Shown: one piece after another, positions 1 to 9,227 of the stretch
Position numbering within the stretch: the stretch's first letter is position 1
How the letters are laid out: every line of letters begins with the position of its first letter
Source: Pseudodonghicola sp048268305
GTDB lineage: Bacteria > Pseudomonadota > Alphaproteobacteria > Rhodobacterales > Rhodobacteraceae
DNA: 64,000 nt
Direction of reading: 5' to 3'
NCBI RefSeq assembly: GCF_048268305.1
Contig: NZ_JBLWVT010000010.1
Span: forward strand, 1-64,000
Notes under the pieces: generated by a model
What the model was told of the DNA's origin: nothing
What the model saw: only the letters and a program-made list of their open reading frames with translations
Databases searched by the model: none
Translations under genes and position numbers: made by a program

Positions 1-324
1 GCAGCTCCGCTACCTTCCGTTCCGTCCGCCTCCGTGGCGCCCCGTAGCGCCTCAGCGCCGCCGGTGAAGGGGCTTTTACGTATAACACCAAATACCCGCA
101 AGTGGATTTTTGAAGTTTTTGCGTTTTTTTTCACAGAACCGCGAAAAACCCCTATTTTTATGGCATTCCTTGCGGCTCTCCTCAGAGGACGCCCGGCGCC
201 AGCCTCGCCCTTTGGCCCCCTCCCCCGCCCGCCGGCCCGGTGAATCGGCGCAGATCCCCCCGAGTCACCGCCTCCTCCCCGGCAAAATACTCCGATCGAA
301 GCGCTGACTCGGGCGATTTTTTCC
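1..324. other. Gene-poor left edge
   Basis: I find no convincing gene here. Two overlapping rightward reading frames of under 70 codons exist, but they lack ribosome sites and recognisable domains. About 100-165 is unusually T/A-rich for this genome. An inverted repeat followed by T's lies at 259-322 and is listed separately. The stretch lies downstream of the leftward ABC ATPase gene. Confidence 0.5.
259..322 (+). terminator. Terminator-like inverted repeat with T-tract
   Basis: CCCGAGTCA at 259-267 pairs perfectly with TGACTCGGG at 305-313 and is followed by CGATTTTTT to 322. The orientation suits rightward transcription. The 37-nt loop is long for an intrinsic terminator, and no rightward gene is evident upstream, so the role is uncertain. 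It could instead block antisense transcription into the ABC operon. Confidence 0.35.
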
Positions 325-2166
325 TCAGAGGTCCTCCACCAGCAGCGGTCGCGACTCGTGGAGCGGCCGGTCCGCCCCCTCAGCAGTAGAAAATCCCGCC
401 CGATCCAGAATCTCCCGCAGGGCGTCACTGCGCGCCACGAAATGCCCCAGCCCGACCTCGACCATCTCGGCGCGCTCGGGCGCCTGCCCTGCCGGCAGCA
501 GGAGCGAGGGCCGCGCAAGGCTCTCCCCTCCCCCCCGGTGTCCCCCGCGCCGCGACGGGTCCGGCACCGGCACCGCCGCCAGCAGCCGTCGGGTATAGGG
601 GTGGCGCGGGTCGTGCAGCACCGCCTCGGTCGGGCCGGTCTCGACGATCTGGCCGGCCCACATCACCGCCACCCTATGGCTCACCCGCTCCACCACCGCG
701 ATGTCGTGCGAGATGAAGAGGAAAGACACTCCCTCCTCCACCTGCAGCCGCGCCATCAGATCGGTCACCTGCCGCGCCACCGAAACATCGAGCGCCGAGA
801 CCGCCTCATCCGCCACGATCAGCGCCGGCCGCACCGACAATGCCCGCGCGATGCAGAGCCTTTGCCGCTGACCGCCGGAGAACTGATGCGGGAAGCGCTC
901 TGCCGCCTCGGGCTCCAGCCCGACCTTGCGCAACAGCTCCTCCGCCAGCGCCTGGCGATCTGCCTTGCGCAGCGGCGACTGGATATCGGCCGGTTCGGTG
1001 ATCAGCTCGCGCACCGGCATGCGCGGATTGAGGCTGGCGAAGGGATCCTGGAACACCATCTGAGCCTCGGCTCTGAGCGGTCGCAACTCGGCGGCCTCCA
1101 ACCGGGTGATCTCGCGCCCCTGCAGGCTGACCCGCCCGCCAGCGGGTTCGATCAGCCGCAGCACCGCGCGGGCGAGCGTGGACTTGCCGCAGCCGGATTC
1201 GCCCACCAGCCCCAGTGTCTCCCCCCGCCCCAAGGCAAGGGAGACGCCATTGACCGCGTGGTAATCCAGGTGCCCCTGCCGCCCCAGCCCGCGCTTGACC
1301 GGAAAGCGGACCGAGAGGTTTTCGACCTCCAGCACCGGATCGCCCACCGTCATCGGCGGCTTTGGCGCGCCGGAGCCGAGCTTGGGCGTCGCCGCCATCA
1401 ATCCCTGGGTATAGGGCGCCACCGGGCGCAGGAAGACATCGGCGACCGGGCCTTCCTCGACCTTGTCGCCACGGCAGAGCACCACCACCCGATCGGCGAT
1501 CTGCGCCACCACCCCCATGTCATGGGTGATGAACAGAACGGCCATGCCGATCTCCTGCTGCAGGTCGCGGATCAGGGCGAGGATCTCGGCCTGGGTGGTG
1601 ACGTCGAGCGCGGTGGTCGGCTCGTCGGCGATCAGCACATCGGGGCGGCAGGCCAGCGCCATGGCGATCATCACCCGCTGGCGCAGCCCGCCCGAGAGTT
1701 CATGCGGGAACTGATCCAGCCGGCGTTCGGGATCGGGGATCTTCACCCGGTCGAAGGCGGCGCAGGCGGCGATGCGGGCCTGTTCCCGGCTCAGCCCCTG
1801 GTGCAGGCGCAGCACCTCGGCCACCTGTTCGCCCAGCGGCATCACCGGGTTCAGTGCCGTCATCGGCTCCTGAAAGATCATCGACACCCGGTTGCCGCGC
1901 ACCGCCTGCATCTGCCGGTCGCTCAGCGCCGCCAGATCGAGGCTCGGCGTGCCATGCAGCCGTACCGATCCGCCGGCGATCCGGCCGCCCTCGCGTTCGA
2001 TCAGCCTGAGGATCGCCAGGGCGGTGGCGGATTTGCCCGAGCCGGATTCACCCACCAGCGCCACCGTCTCCCCCCTTGCGATGTCGAAGGAGAGATCGCG
2101 CACCGCGCTGAAGCTGCCGAAGGCCAGGCTCAGCCCCTCGACGGACAGAAGGGGGGAACGGGCCAT
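325..2166 (-). CDS. Fused two-domain peptide-type ABC transporter ATPase (DppD-DppF-like)
   Basis: This is the energy subunit of a peptide/nickel-type ABC importer at the inner membrane, with both nucleotide-binding domains in one 613-residue chain. The first domain has Walker A GESGSGKS at 39-46, signature LSGG at 157-160 and DEPTTALD at 181-188. The second has GESGCGKST at 322-330, FSGGQ at 429-433 and DEAVSALD at 453-460. Each half is followed by the PYTQ/PYTR-type region typical of oligopeptide ATPases. It is the last gene of the leftward operon and starts 3 nt after the metallophosphoesterase stop. The family call is secure; the transported ligand cannot be read from this subunit. Confidence 0.93.
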   Translation of the reverse strand: MARSPLLSVEGLSLAFGSFSAVRDLSFDIARGETVALVGESGSGKSATALAILRLIEREGGRIAGGSVRLHGTPSLDLAALSDRQMQAVRGNRVSMIFQEPMTALNPVMPLGEQVAEVLRLHQGLSREQARIAACAAFDRVKIPDPERRLDQFPHELSGGLRQRVMIAMALACRPDVLIADEPTTALDVTTQAEILALIRDLQQEIGMAVLFITHDMGVVAQIADRVVVLCRGDKVEEGPVADVFLRPVAPYTQGLMAATPKLGSGAPKPPMTVGDPVLEVENLSVRFPVKRGLGRQGHLDYHAVNGVSLALGRGETLGLVGESGCGKSTLARAVLRLIEPAGGRVSLQGREITRLEAAELRPLRAEAQMVFQDPFASLNPRMPVRELITEPADIQSPLRKADRQALAEELLRKVGLEPEAAERFPHQFSGGQRQRLCIARALSVRPALIVADEAVSALDVSVARQVTDLMARLQVEEGVSFLFISHDIAVVERVSHRVAVMWAGQIVETGPTEAVLHDPRHPYTRRLLAAVPVPDPSRRGGHRGGGESLARPSLLLPAGQAPERAEMVEVGLGHFVARSDALREILDRAGFSTAEGADRPLHESRPLLVEDL

Positions 2167-2169
2167 GGC

Positions 2170-3042
2170 TCAGCTCTCCGGCGCGGCGTGACGGGCACGC
2201 AGTTCGGGATGGGCGCGGAACTCGGGCAAGGGCGGCGTCCAGCGGCGCAGACCCGGGGTCAGCTCGGCGCGGAAGGGGTCGAGCCCGTCGACCGTCCAGC
2301 GCACCGTCTCGCCCAGCTCGATCACCCCCATGGCGCCGGCGGGGGTGCCTTCGGTGGTGAAGCTTTCGGTCAGCGACTGCTGGGTCAGATGCGGGATGCC
2401 ATCCACCGTGGTGACGGTGTTCCAATGCACATGGCCGGAGAGGCAGACCACCGGCACCCGCGCCTGGGCCAGCGCGGCACGGGCACGCTCGGCCATCGGA
2501 TAGGTCGAAAGCCCGGGGTTGTTCTGGAAGTAATAGTTCCCAGTCTGCGAATGACCCGACAGCGGCACGTGGCTGACGATCAGCAGCGGCCGGTCGGCGG
2601 CCTGCACGGTGCGCGACAGCCACAAAAGGTCCGCCTCGCGCAGGATGAAACCCGAATGATCGGAGCTGCGGTAAATCCGGCTGTCGGCACGCCAGAGCAC
2701 GATGCGCCAGCCACCGACGTCATGGGTCTCATGCCCCAGCGACTGACCGAGGATTTCCTCGTTCTGCGCCACGCTCAGGTGATCGCGGTCGTGATTGCCG
2801 TTCAAGTGCCAGATCGGCGTGCCGACGGCGCGGAAGGCTTCGGCCACCTCGGCCTCGAGCCGCAGGTCGGTGTCGTGATCGACGTCGGAAATCCGGTCGC
2901 CGAGGTCCAGCACATGCGTGACATCGGCGTCGCGGACATAGCGGGCGAATTCCTCCATCAGCCCCATGGCGGCATCGCCGCGTTTGGTCGAGGAAGGCGC
3001 GCCGTGATGGATATCGGCAACGATGGCAAGACGGAGGGTCAT
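2170..3042 (-). CDS. Calcineurin-like metallophosphoesterase
   Basis: This 290-residue protein is a metal-dependent phosphomono- or diesterase. The binuclear metal motifs are all visible: D10-x-H12, G48-D49, GNHD at 82-85, H158, and GHVH at 203-206. No signal peptide is seen, so it is probably cytoplasmic. It sits inside a peptide-type ABC importer operon, between the binding-protein gene and the ATPase gene. That suggests it hydrolyses a phosphoester brought in by the transporter. Some relatives act on cyclic nucleotides or glycerophosphodiesters; the substrate here is unknown. Confidence 0.85.
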   Translation of the reverse strand: MTLRLAIVADIHHGAPSSTKRGDAAMGLMEEFARYVRDADVTHVLDLGDRISDVDHDTDLRLEAEVAEAFRAVGTPIWHLNGNHDRDHLSVAQNEEILGQSLGHETHDVGGWRIVLWRADSRIYRSSDHSGFILREADLLWLSRTVQAADRPLLIVSHVPLSGHSQTGNYYFQNNPGLSTYPMAERARAALAQARVPVVCLSGHVHWNTVTTVDGIPHLTQQSLTESFTTEGTPAGAMGVIELGETVRWTVDGLDPFRAELTPGLRRWTPPLPEFRAHPELRARHAAPES

Positions 3043-3108
3043 GTCGGAAGGTCTTTCGTATATGGGAGGGAGGGGTCCATCGCATCCCGGCGACGAACCC
3101 CGGTCAGA

Positions 3109-4662
3109 TCAGTTCGAGGCGAGCGAGATCGCGCCGGCGCGGAAGTCGAGCACATAGGGGATATGCCCCGGCTTCGGCGCCCAGGTGACGGATTTGTTCA
3201 TCGCCCAGCTTTCATAGGGGCGATAGAGCACCAGGAAAGGCGGGTCCTGCTTGATACGCTCCTGCAGCTCGGCATAGGCGGCCTTGCGGGCCTCGACGTC
3301 CTTGGAATAGCGGAAGCGTTCCCAAACCTTGGCATAGGCCTCGTCGGTGTTGAACCGGCCCTCGCCCTCGGACGGGCCATGCGGCGCCCACATCACCCCG
3401 AAGGAGCCGAAGGGGTCGGCGAAATACATCGGATTCGACCAGTTGCGCGCCATCATCTCGGGCGAGCCGCCGGACCATTTCTCGACGATGTTCACCTTGC
3501 CGTTGATGCCGACCTCTTTCCACATCTCGGTGATCGCCTGCGCCGCCAGCATCCCGTTGGTGTAATAGGTCGGGTGGGTGTCATAGGTGATCTCGAAACC
3601 GTCATAGCCGGCTTCCTTCAGCAGCGCCTTGGCCTTCTCGGGGTTGTATTCGAAGGTCTTCAGCTCGGGCATGTAGAGATCGCCGAACTCCTTGTAGGTA
3701 TGAGAATCCGGCACCACCGCCTTGCCGAACCACAGCGCCTCGTTCAGCATGTCGCGGTCGATCGCCAGGCTCATCGCCTGACGGATGCGCGGGTCCTTCA
3801 GCTTGGGATGGTTCACGTTCATGATCATGACGTGGAACAGCGGCGTGGCGCTGCCCACCGCGGTCAGCTTGGGGTCGTTTTCGATCAGACCAAGCTGATC
3901 AGGCGCGATATTGGTGATGATATCGGCCTCTCCGGTCTTCAGTGCCGTCACGCGCGAGGCGGTCTCGGGGATCTGCTGGACCGTCACCTTGGCGAGCGGC
4001 GCCTTGTCGCCCCAGAAGCCGTCGAACCGCTCCCAGACCAGCCGTTCGCCCGGCACGAATTCGGTGACGCGATAGGGGCCGGTGCCGATCGGGGCGAGCG
4101 AGAAGGCCTCGAAATCGTCATCCTCGGCGACCTTGGGATCGCCGGTCAGCCCTTTGGTGTAATCCTCGGGGATGATCATGACCTGCTGCAGGTTCAGCAG
4201 CGTCTCCCACAGCGGCTCCTCGCGCTTGACGGTGATCCGCACGGTCAGGTCATCGACCTTCTCGGCCTTCTCGAAGTTGTCCAGCCGGTCGCGCGAGCGC
4301 ACCACATAGGGCGGGAAGGTCGCCTGATACATCCGGTTCAGCGAAAAGACGACATCGTCAGCCGTCATCGGTTCGCCGTTCTGGAACAGAACGCCTTCGC
4401 GCAGCTTCAGCTCCATCACGGTCGGTTCCACCAGATGCCATTCGGTGGCCAGCGCCGGCTGCCATTCGGCGTCGAGCCTGTCGTGGTTCTTGTCGATCAG
4501 CGTGTCGAAGATGTTGTAGTAGAATTGCGACCCGACGTTGGAATGATCGCGGCCTGGGTCGAGATAGCTCGACACATTGGCGGCGCCGACGGTCAGCTCT
4601 TGCGCAGCCAGACCGGTGGCAAGGCCGGCGGCCAGGGCGGTGGAAAGCAGCAGTCTCAGCAT
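3109..4662 (-). CDS. Peptide-type ABC transporter substrate-binding protein
   Basis: This is a periplasmic solute-binding protein of the DppA/OppA family (SBP_bac_5), 517 residues, of usual length. The start at 4662 (MLRLLLSTALAAG) gives a clean Sec signal peptide, probably cut after LAA near residue 20. A longer frame to 4842 reads through low-complexity Arg-rich sequence and is rejected. Family landmarks include the GTGPYRV segment and the RIRQAMSLAIDRD segment. It lies downstream of the two permease genes in the same operon. The ligand is unknown; the flanking phosphatases hint at a phosphorylated or phosphodiester compound. Confidence 0.92.
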   Translation of the reverse strand: MLRLLLSTALAAGLATGLAAQELTVGAANVSSYLDPGRDHSNVGSQFYYNIFDTLIDKNHDRLDAEWQPALATEWHLVEPTVMELKLREGVLFQNGEPMTADDVVFSLNRMYQATFPPYVVRSRDRLDNFEKAEKVDDLTVRITVKREEPLWETLLNLQQVMIIPEDYTKGLTGDPKVAEDDDFEAFSLAPIGTGPYRVTEFVPGERLVWERFDGFWGDKAPLAKVTVQQIPETASRVTALKTGEADIITNIAPDQLGLIENDPKLTAVGSATPLFHVMIMNVNHPKLKDPRIRQAMSLAIDRDMLNEALWFGKAVVPDSHTYKEFGDLYMPELKTFEYNPEKAKALLKEAGYDGFEITYDTHPTYYTNGMLAAQAITEMWKEVGINGKVNIVEKWSGGSPEMMARNWSNPMYFADPFGSFGVMWAPHGPSEGEGRFNTDEAYAKVWERFRYSKDVEARKAAYAELQERIKQDPPFLVLYRPYESWAMNKSVTWAPKPGHIPYVLDFRAGAISLASN

Positions 4663-4733
4663 GGGTGTCTCCGTGGTGCTGAAGGAGGGGGAACGGGCCT
4701 TTGGCGGCCTTCTGAGGGTTGAATTCCGGGGGG

Positions 4734-5627
4734 TCACCGCGCGCGCAGCCGCACATCGGCGCCGTCGCGCAGCCAGTCGCCGAGGATCTGGACGGCGAAG
4801 GTGATCAGCAGGATCATCGCGGCGGGGGCGATCACGATCCAAGGGGCGGTCGGCATGAAGTCGCGGCCGATCCCCACCATCGAGCCCAGTGTCGCCGTCG
4901 GCGGCTGCACGCCCAGCCCCAGGAAGGACAGCGTGCTTTCCAGCAGGACGATGTTCGACAGCGACAGGGTGAACTGCACCACGATGGGCGAGACGATATT
5001 GGGCAGCAGATGGTGCCGGGCGATCCTGAACGGGCCGGCACCGGCGGCGCGGGCGGCCTCGATAAAGGGCATGGTCATCATCCGCTTGACCTCGCCGCGG
5101 ACGATGCGAGCGTATTGCTCCCAGCCGTAAAGACCCAGAACCAGCACGATGACCTCGATCGAGCTGCCGAGGATCGCCAGCAGGAACAGCGCGATCAGCG
5201 TGAAGGGCAGCGCGATCTGGGTATCGACGGCGGCCATGATCGCGGCTTCGGTGCGGCCGCCGGCGATCCCGGCGATCACCCCCAGCGCGCCGCCCAGGAT
5301 CAGCCCCAGCGTGGCGCCCAGGCTTGCCAGCATCAGGGTCAGGCGCAGACCGTAGAGGCTGCGCGACAGCACGTCGCGGCCAAGCTCGTCGGTGCCGAGC
5401 AGATAACCCGCCTTGGCCCGTGCGAACCCCAAGGGCGGGCGCAGCCGCGAGATCAGGCTTTGCGAATCCGGGTCGAAGGGCGCGATGAGCGGCGCGAAAA
5501 GCGCCAGGATCACCAGTGTCAGGCCGACGAGGATGGCCACCTTCTGGATCGGATCAGCACTGCGCCAAAGGCCGAGAGCAGCGGCAAAGGGTGACGGGGT
5601 GACGCGGGAAACGGGGATATCGGTCAT
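4734..5627 (-). CDS. ABC transporter permease, DppC-like
   Basis: A 297-residue inner-membrane permease of the binding-protein-dependent type. It has an N-terminal membrane segment (VAILVGLTLVILALFAPLI), the OppC-type N-terminal domain with GTDELGRD, then five further helices. The cytoplasmic EAA loop that docks on the ATPase is visible as EAARAAGAGPFRI. It starts 8 nt after the partner permease stop and pairs with it to form the channel. Confidence 0.92.
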   Translation of the reverse strand: MTDIPVSRVTPSPFAAALGLWRSADPIQKVAILVGLTLVILALFAPLIAPFDPDSQSLISRLRPPLGFARAKAGYLLGTDELGRDVLSRSLYGLRLTLMLASLGATLGLILGGALGVIAGIAGGRTEAAIMAAVDTQIALPFTLIALFLLAILGSSIEVIVLVLGLYGWEQYARIVRGEVKRMMTMPFIEAARAAGAGPFRIARHHLLPNIVSPIVVQFTLSLSNIVLLESTLSFLGLGVQPPTATLGSMVGIGRDFMPTAPWIVIAPAAMILLITFAVQILGDWLRDGADVRLRAR

Positions 5628-5635
5628 GGCGAACC

Positions 5636-6565
5636 TCAGGCGGTGACGCTGTGGCGCAGCCGCGGGTCGGCCCAGGCATAGGCCAGGTCCACGGCTGCAT
5701 TGATGACGATGACGGCAAGCGCGACGGTGACGACACCGAACTGCAGCACCGGGTAATCACGGCGCAGCGCCGAGCTGACCAGCAGATCGCCGATCCCCGG
5801 CCAGGCGAAGATCGACTCGATCACCACCGACCCCGCGGCGGCGAGGCCGGCGACCTGCAACCCGATCACCGACAGGATGGTGATGCCGGCGTTGCGCAGC
5901 CCGTGCTTCAGGATCACCCGGGATTCCGGCAGCCCCTTGGCGCGGGCGGTGCGCATGAAATCCTGTCCCAGCACATCGAGCATGGCGTTGCGGGTGAACC
6001 GCGTCAGCGCCGCGATCAGCACGCCGGCCATGGCGATGGTCGGCATGATGAAATGCCAGGGCGTGCCATTGCCCACCACCGGCAACCAGTTCAGCCAGTA
6101 GGAGAAGACCAGCACCATGACGATGGCCATCACGAAGTTCGGCACCGCATAGCCCAGGAAGGCCAGCACCATCACCGCGCTGCCGATCCAGCTCTTGCGC
6201 CAGAGCGCGGCGGCGATGCCGAGCGGCAGCGACACCAGGAGCGTCAGCCCCATCGCCGAGAGCAGCAGTTGCGCCGAGGGCCAGAGCCGTTCGACCACGA
6301 TCTGGCTGACCGGCCGGCGTTCGATGAAGGACAGGCCGAACTGCCCGTCGGTGAAGGACTTCAGAAAGGCGAAGTATTGGGTGAACAGCGGCTGATCCAG
6401 TTCATAATATTTGATCAGCAGCGCGCGATCCTCGCTGGTGATCCCCTCGCCCACCACGAAATCGACAGCATTGCCCGACAACCGGGTGGCGAAGAAGACG
6501 ATGGTGATGATGACGAAGAAGGTCAGCGCCATCCGGGTCAGCGTGCGCAGGGTATAGCTCAGCAT
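5636..6565 (-). CDS. ABC transporter permease, DppB-like
   Basis: A 309-residue inner-membrane permease, partner of the DppC-like protein. It begins with the usual single N-terminal helix, then a periplasmic stretch, then the transporter core with EAA loop (DFMRTARAKGLPESRVI). Its start overlaps the end of the HAD phosphatase gene by 7 nt, so translation of the two is likely coupled. The family call is secure; the substrate is not predictable from sequence. Confidence 0.92.
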   Translation of the reverse strand: MLSYTLRTLTRMALTFFVIITIVFFATRLSGNAVDFVVGEGITSEDRALLIKYYELDQPLFTQYFAFLKSFTDGQFGLSFIERRPVSQIVVERLWPSAQLLLSAMGLTLLVSLPLGIAAALWRKSWIGSAVMVLAFLGYAVPNFVMAIVMVLVFSYWLNWLPVVGNGTPWHFIMPTIAMAGVLIAALTRFTRNAMLDVLGQDFMRTARAKGLPESRVILKHGLRNAGITILSVIGLQVAGLAAAGSVVIESIFAWPGIGDLLVSSALRRDYPVLQFGVVTVALAVIVINAAVDLAYAWADPRLRHSVTA

Positions 6566-7320
6566 AGGCTTGCCTCTCTCTTCCGCGGGGCGGAGGTGTC
6601 CCGGTCGGGACGGGTGAGCAGGACGAATTCGACCCCCGCCGCCCGGGCAGCGGCGCCGTCGGTCTCGGGCGTGTCGCCGATGAAAATCGCCTGATGTGCC
6701 GCGACGTCGGCGCGGGCCAGCGCCTCCTCCAGCAGGTCGGGGGCGGGCTTGCCCAGGCTGGGGGCGGCCAGATGCGGCAGGGCGGCGGCGACGGCGGCCC
6801 AGATCGCGCCGGTTTCCGGCTGCGGCGTGCCATCGGCGCCGGGATGGAAAGTATCGGGATTGGCCAGCCGCACTGGCACCCCGCGATGGGCGAGCGCGAT
6901 GATCCGCGCCAGATCATCGAAGCGTAGCCCGATGTCGCGGGCCAGCACCACCAGATCGGGTGCCTCGTGATCCGGACGCAACCCCAGGGTGCAGGCCAGC
7001 CGCTGCAACGGCGCCGCCGCGAACAGCGCCACCCGCACCGCCGGCTGCAGCCGGCGCAGCGTCATCTCGCCGGCCAGCAGGATGCGCGCCGGCGGCATCG
7101 CCAGCCCCATCGCCCCCAGCCGCAGCGACAGGGTTTCCGCGGTATCGGTGGAATTGTTCGACACGATCCACAGCCGGTCGCCGCAGCGGTCGAACAGCGC
7201 CGGCACATCCGGCAGCACGGTGCCGCCCGAGATCAGGCAGCCGTCCAGATCCGCCAGAACGGCGGCCCTCTCGGGCCCGGGGCCGTTCAGAAATTCGCTC
7301 AGGCGGATCGGCGGTCGCAT
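6559..7320 (-). CDS. HAD-superfamily phosphatase, NagD-like (class IIA)
   Basis: This 253-residue cytoplasmic phosphatase has the DxD nucleophile/acid pair at D24 and D26, motif II SNNST at 54-58, Lys191 in LGKPAP, and motif IV GDTPETD with D216 and D221. The RLANPDTF segment matches the substrate-loop region of class IIA NagD-type enzymes. It is the first gene of the importer operon and is divergent from the LysR gene at 7479. A phosphatase at the head and a phosphoesterase near the end of one importer operon suggest dephosphorylation of an imported ligand. Confidence 0.85.
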   Translation of the reverse strand: MRPPIRLSEFLNGPGPERAAVLADLDGCLISGGTVLPDVPALFDRCGDRLWIVSNNSTDTAETLSLRLGAMGLAMPPARILLAGEMTLRRLQPAVRVALFAAAPLQRLACTLGLRPDHEAPDLVVLARDIGLRFDDLARIIALAHRGVPVRLANPDTFHPGADGTPQPETGAIWAAVAAALPHLAAPSLGKPAPDLLEEALARADVAAHQAIFIGDTPETDGAAARAAGVEFVLLTRPDRDTSAPRKREASLC

Positions 7321-7438
7321 GCAATATCCTCTTGCTGCGGGGGCAGCCCCTGCCCCCGGTCTTTCGGTGTCATGGTGTCAAGCTGTGGCCGCCCCGGTTC
7401 GGTCGCGGGCAGCAACAGGGGCGGTATCGGCGCCTTCT

Positions 7439-7454
7439 GTAACCGCACCGTTAC
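7439..7454. promoter_or_regulatory. Inverted repeat in the HAD/LysR divergent spacer
   Basis: GTAAC at 7439-7443 and GTTAC at 7450-7454 form a perfect 5-bp inverted repeat with a 6-bp spacer. It lies 24 bp before the LysR start and 119 bp before the importer operon start. Placement suits an autoregulatory LysR-type site, but the half-site spacing is not the textbook T-N11-A and nothing else supports it. Confidence 0.35.
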
Positions 7455-7478
7455 GTCTGACAGCTAAAGCTTCAGGCC

Positions 7479-8393
7479 ATGACAGCATTCCTTTCAGACC
7501 TGCCCTCGGGCCTCACCCTTTCGCGTTTGCGCGCCCTCACTGCCGTGGCCGAGGAAGGCTCCTTCTCTGCCGCAGCCCGGCGAATCGGGGTGTCGCATTC
7601 CGCCGTCGCCCAGCAGATCCGCGATCTGGAGCGCGCGCATGAGGTTCACCTGTTCGACCGGGTGCGCGGGATGTTGCGCCCGACGCCCGCCTGTCTTGAG
7701 CTTTGCGACATAGGTAACCGCATCCAGGCCGCCGAACGTGACGCGGCGCGGGTGCTGGCGCGACGCGGCCCCTCGGGCAAGCACCGGCTGCGGGTGGGCC
7801 TGGGCAACTCCATGCCCGGGATCGCCATCGTCGGCCGGGTGCTGGCGCAACATCCGACCCTGACGGTCACCGTCGACAGCGGCTCGCATCAGGACATCAT
7901 GGCCGCCGTCTCCCGGCGCGAGGTCGATGTCGCCGTGCTGCCCGACCTGCCGCCCGACCCGCGGTTTCGCCGCGCCCCGGTACTGACCCAGGAGGTGGTC
8001 GCCATCACCTCTCCCGACAATCCGATGGCAAGGCGCGAGACGGTGACGCTGGCGGAGCTGGCGGCAAGCCCGCTGGTGTTCCGCTCGCCCGGATCGTCAA
8101 CGCAGAAACTGGTCGACCGGGGGTTCCGCCATGCCGGGCTCAGCCCCGAACCGCGGTTGATCGCCGACACCCGCGACGCGGTTTACGAGGCCGTCGCGGT
8201 GGGGATCGGCGTGGGCTTCATGTGGCGCTATGGCACCTATCGGTCGGACGTGGTGCGGCGGTTGATGGTGCCCGAGTTCCGCTCAACCGTCGACGAGGTG
8301 GTCTTCGCCCTCTCGGACGAAAGCAATCCGCTGGTCGATCTGTTCTTCAACGTTGCCACGCAATTCCGGCCGGAAGAGATGGTCACCGGCTGA
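7479..8393 (+). CDS. LysR-family transcriptional regulator
   Basis: A 304-residue LysR-type regulator. The N-terminal winged helix-turn-helix spans about 10-75 (LRALTAVAEEGSFSAAARRI with the AVAQQIRDLE recognition helix). A periplasmic-binding-like effector domain follows from about 95 to the end. It is divergent from the HAD-led importer operon and probably controls it in response to a ligand or product, as is usual for the family. It converges on the N-ATPase gamma gene with a 12-nt gap. Confidence 0.9.
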   Translation: MTAFLSDLPSGLTLSRLRALTAVAEEGSFSAAARRIGVSHSAVAQQIRDLERAHEVHLFDRVRGMLRPTPACLELCDIGNRIQAAERDAARVLARRGPSGKHRLRVGLGNSMPGIAIVGRVLAQHPTLTVTVDSGSHQDIMAAVSRREVDVAVLPDLPPDPRFRRAPVLTQEVVAITSPDNPMARRETVTLAELAASPLVFRSPGSSTQKLVDRGFRHAGLSPEPRLIADTRDAVYEAVAVGIGVGFMWRYGTYRSDVVRRLMVPEFRSTVDEVVFALSDESNPLVDLFFNVATQFRPEEMVTG

Positions 8394-8405
8394 CCGCCCA
8401 CGCCG

Positions 8406-9227
8406 CTAGAAGGCGCCGGTCACCGCCTCGGCACCGGTGACGACCTCGATCATGTCGTTGGTGGTCTTCTCCTGCCGGGCGGCGCGTTCGTCGCGGTGCA
8501 GGGTTTCAAGCTTGTGGTCGATATTGCGCGACGCGGCATCCATCGCCGACAGCCGGGCGCTGTTCTCGCTCGCCAGACTTTCCATCAGCGCATGGGCGAT
8601 CTTGGCAAAGAGATATTCCCCCGCCAGGCTTTGCATCAATTCCGCCGGCGGCAGTTGAAACAGGGGCGGCGCCGCGGAGCGTTCCGCGCCGGTATCCTTG
8701 AGCGGCAGCACCTCCTCCACGCCCACCTCGAAGGCGGCGCCGATACGCGGTTCGGCAAAGAGGATGCGAACGGCGGCCACTTTGGAGAGCCGCGCCGCGA
8801 TCCGGCGGGCGAGGCCGGTCACCCCCGCCACATGGGTGCACATGGAAAATCCGAGATCGGGGGTGACCGCATGTTCCATCGCCGTCACCCGGCCCCGCCG
8901 GCCGACGATGATCAGCGTCTCGCCGGCGCGCCGCTCGGTCAACATGCGCTCGACCAGCCGGGTGTTGAAGCCGCCGACGAACCCGTTTTCCGAGGTGATG
9001 ACCAGCAGGACCCGCGCCACACCGGTGCCGAAATCGCCCGGATCGGGCACCAGCGGCGCGATCTCGGCAATGGCCCGTTCGACGGTATTGCAATAGGCGC
9101 GGGTGCCGGCGAAGGCCTCGGTCGCCTCGCGCGAACGCGAGGCCGCCATCGACCGCAGGGCGCCGACCAGCTCGCCCAGATCGCCGAGGCTTTCCAGCCT
9201 GGCCTGGATGCGGGACAGCTCCTCCAC
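8406..9227 (-). CDS. atpG: N-ATPase subunit gamma
   Basis: This is the central-stalk subunit of the alternate F-type (N-type) ATPase, 273 residues. The N- and C-terminal coiled-coil regions typical of gamma are seen (EELSRIQARLESLGDLGEL at the start, HKLETLHRDERAARQEKT near the end). The start is GTG at 9227, directly after the alpha stop (TGAGTG), so the two are translationally coupled. It is the last gene of the operon, matching the canonical atpDCQRBEFAG order. Confidence 0.9.
   Translation of the reverse strand: MEELSRIQARLESLGDLGELVGALRSMAASRSREATEAFAGTRAYCNTVERAIAEIAPLVPDPGDFGTGVARVLLVITSENGFVGGFNTRLVERMLTERRAGETLIIVGRRGRVTAMEHAVTPDLGFSMCTHVAGVTGLARRIAARLSKVAAVRILFAEPRIGAAFEVGVEEVLPLKDTGAERSAAPPLFQLPPAELMQSLAGEYLFAKIAHALMESLASENSARLSAMDAASRNIDHKLETLHRDERAARQEKTTNDMIEVVTGAEAVTGAF

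Noticed and set aside
34..307. Two short rightward frames at the left edge
   Set aside because: No ribosome site, no similarity I recognise, and a T-rich composition that looks non-coding.
358..4722. A 1454-codon rightward open frame antisense to the ABC importer genes
   Set aside because: It is His/Arg/Gly-rich, spans several genes in mirror frames and has no recognisable domain. Long antisense frames are expected at this GC content.
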